DNA of 5,878 nucleotides, from contig JBGAKX010000207.1 of NCBI GenBank assembly GCA_044224215.1, positions 1 through 5,878 of the forward strand, read 5' to 3'. Under the pieces are notes generated by a model. That model was not told the DNA's origin, did not search any database, and saw only the letters and a program-made list of their open reading frames with translations. The stretch is from DAOMFM01 sp035429825. Its GTDB lineage: Bacteria > Acidobacteriota > Blastocatellia > UBA7656 > JADIYM01. The position numbers were made by a program, and so were the translations under genes. Within the stretch, counting starts at the first letter, position 1, and each line of letters opens with the position of its first letter. This document shows, piece by piece, positions 5,617 through 5,878 of this stretch.

Positions 5617-5878
5617 AAGACACCATCTATCCCGGTCTCGTCGCCGTGCTCGACATGGTCGTGCTCGAGCGGCGGGAGCCCGGTGTCTTCGAGCGGCTGG
5701 GACCCGCGACCGATTGGTTCGCTCAGTTGGTTCCCGACGGCGCGGGAGAAGCGCCCGTCGAACCCGGCCAGCACCTGCCGTTTCTTGACGCTTTTCTGTA
5801 CGACGCCGAGGAGTTCTGGGCCGCGAACGAAAGCGGCTCGATGAAGTCGGGGCCGTGGATCGAGATCGACGCCGAGGG
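5613..5878 (+). CDS. N-terminal part of a probable PAS-like sensory protein (runs off the window)
   Basis: An open frame begins with the GTG that overlaps the previous stop (GTGA) and stays open to the window end: 88 complete codons, 3' truncated. The codon use matches the preceding genes. The sequence begins MKDTIYPGLVAVLDMVVLE and contains a Trp-rich stretch: DWFAQLVP (34-41), LPFLDAFLYDAEEFW (55-69) and SGPWIEID (79-86). It has no signal peptide or transmembrane segment so far. The pattern of a short strand, D-W-F, then A-E-x-F-W and S-G-P-W-x-E resembles the N-terminal sensory domain of some bacterial signalling proteins, in my recollection often followed by a histidine kinase or cyclase domain; this is a family impression, not a demonstrated match. 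GTG start chosen for the 4-nt overlap; an ATG at 5655 would give a product 14 residues shorter. Function is undetermined because the remainder is outside. Confidence 0.72.
   Translation, partial: MKDTIYPGLVAVLDMVVLERREPGVFERLGPATDWFAQLVPDGAGEAPVEPGQHLPFLDAFLYDAEEFWAANESGSMKSGPWIEIDAE

Overview
The window is high-GC bacterial chromosomal DNA with dense coding, strongly GC-biased third codon positions, GTG as well as ATG starts and short overlaps between consecutive genes. A soluble Ser/Thr kinase fused to a receiver domain, a Ras-like small GTPase and a cyclase-type protein together suggest a signalling-rich Gram-negative lineage, such as Myxococcota or other deltaproteobacteria-like groups, or another GC-rich phylum. 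No taxon can be fixed from this sequence. I saw no rRNA, tRNA, CRISPR array, insertion sequence or phage gene.

Layout. (1) The minus strand at 46-1419 encodes a cytosolic kinase of about 457 aa with a C-terminal receiver domain. (2) Positions 1420-1658 form a divergent intergenic region with a good sigma-70-like promoter (TTGAAC, 17 nt, TATAGT) facing right, two T5 tracts 10 bp apart, a perfect 7-bp inverted repeat and a clear Shine-Dalgarno sequence. (3) Five genes run rightwards as one tight operon: a 225-aa coiled-coil protein (1659-2336); a 592-aa single-pass inner-membrane protein with a large cytoplasmic domain and a periplasmic OmpA-type peptidoglycan-binding domain (2333-4111); a 164-aa Ras/Rab/MglA-like GTPase (4115-4609); a 334-aa PAS-like plus class III cyclase-like protein (4612-5616); and the start of a further, probably PAS-like sensory gene that leaves the window (5613 onward). 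Junctions are a 4-nt ATGA overlap, a 3-nt gap, a 2-nt gap and a 4-nt GTGA overlap, which suggests co-translation and a joint function.

How the genes may work together (inference). The membrane protein anchors to peptidoglycan outside. Its cytoplasmic part has a predicted secondary-structure order resembling a roadblock/longin fold, a fold used to regulate small GTPases. The GTPase encoded immediately downstream is the obvious partner. The coiled-coil protein shares a short N-terminal motif (D-x-[IL]-R-x-I-L-x-G) with the membrane protein and may dock at the same site or assemble with it. The cyclase-like protein and the following sensor-like gene could read out or set the state, and the divergent kinase-receiver could link it to phosphorylation signalling. 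The whole looks like a GTPase-controlled, envelope-anchored signalling or motility/polarity module. I do not know a characterised system with exactly this composition.
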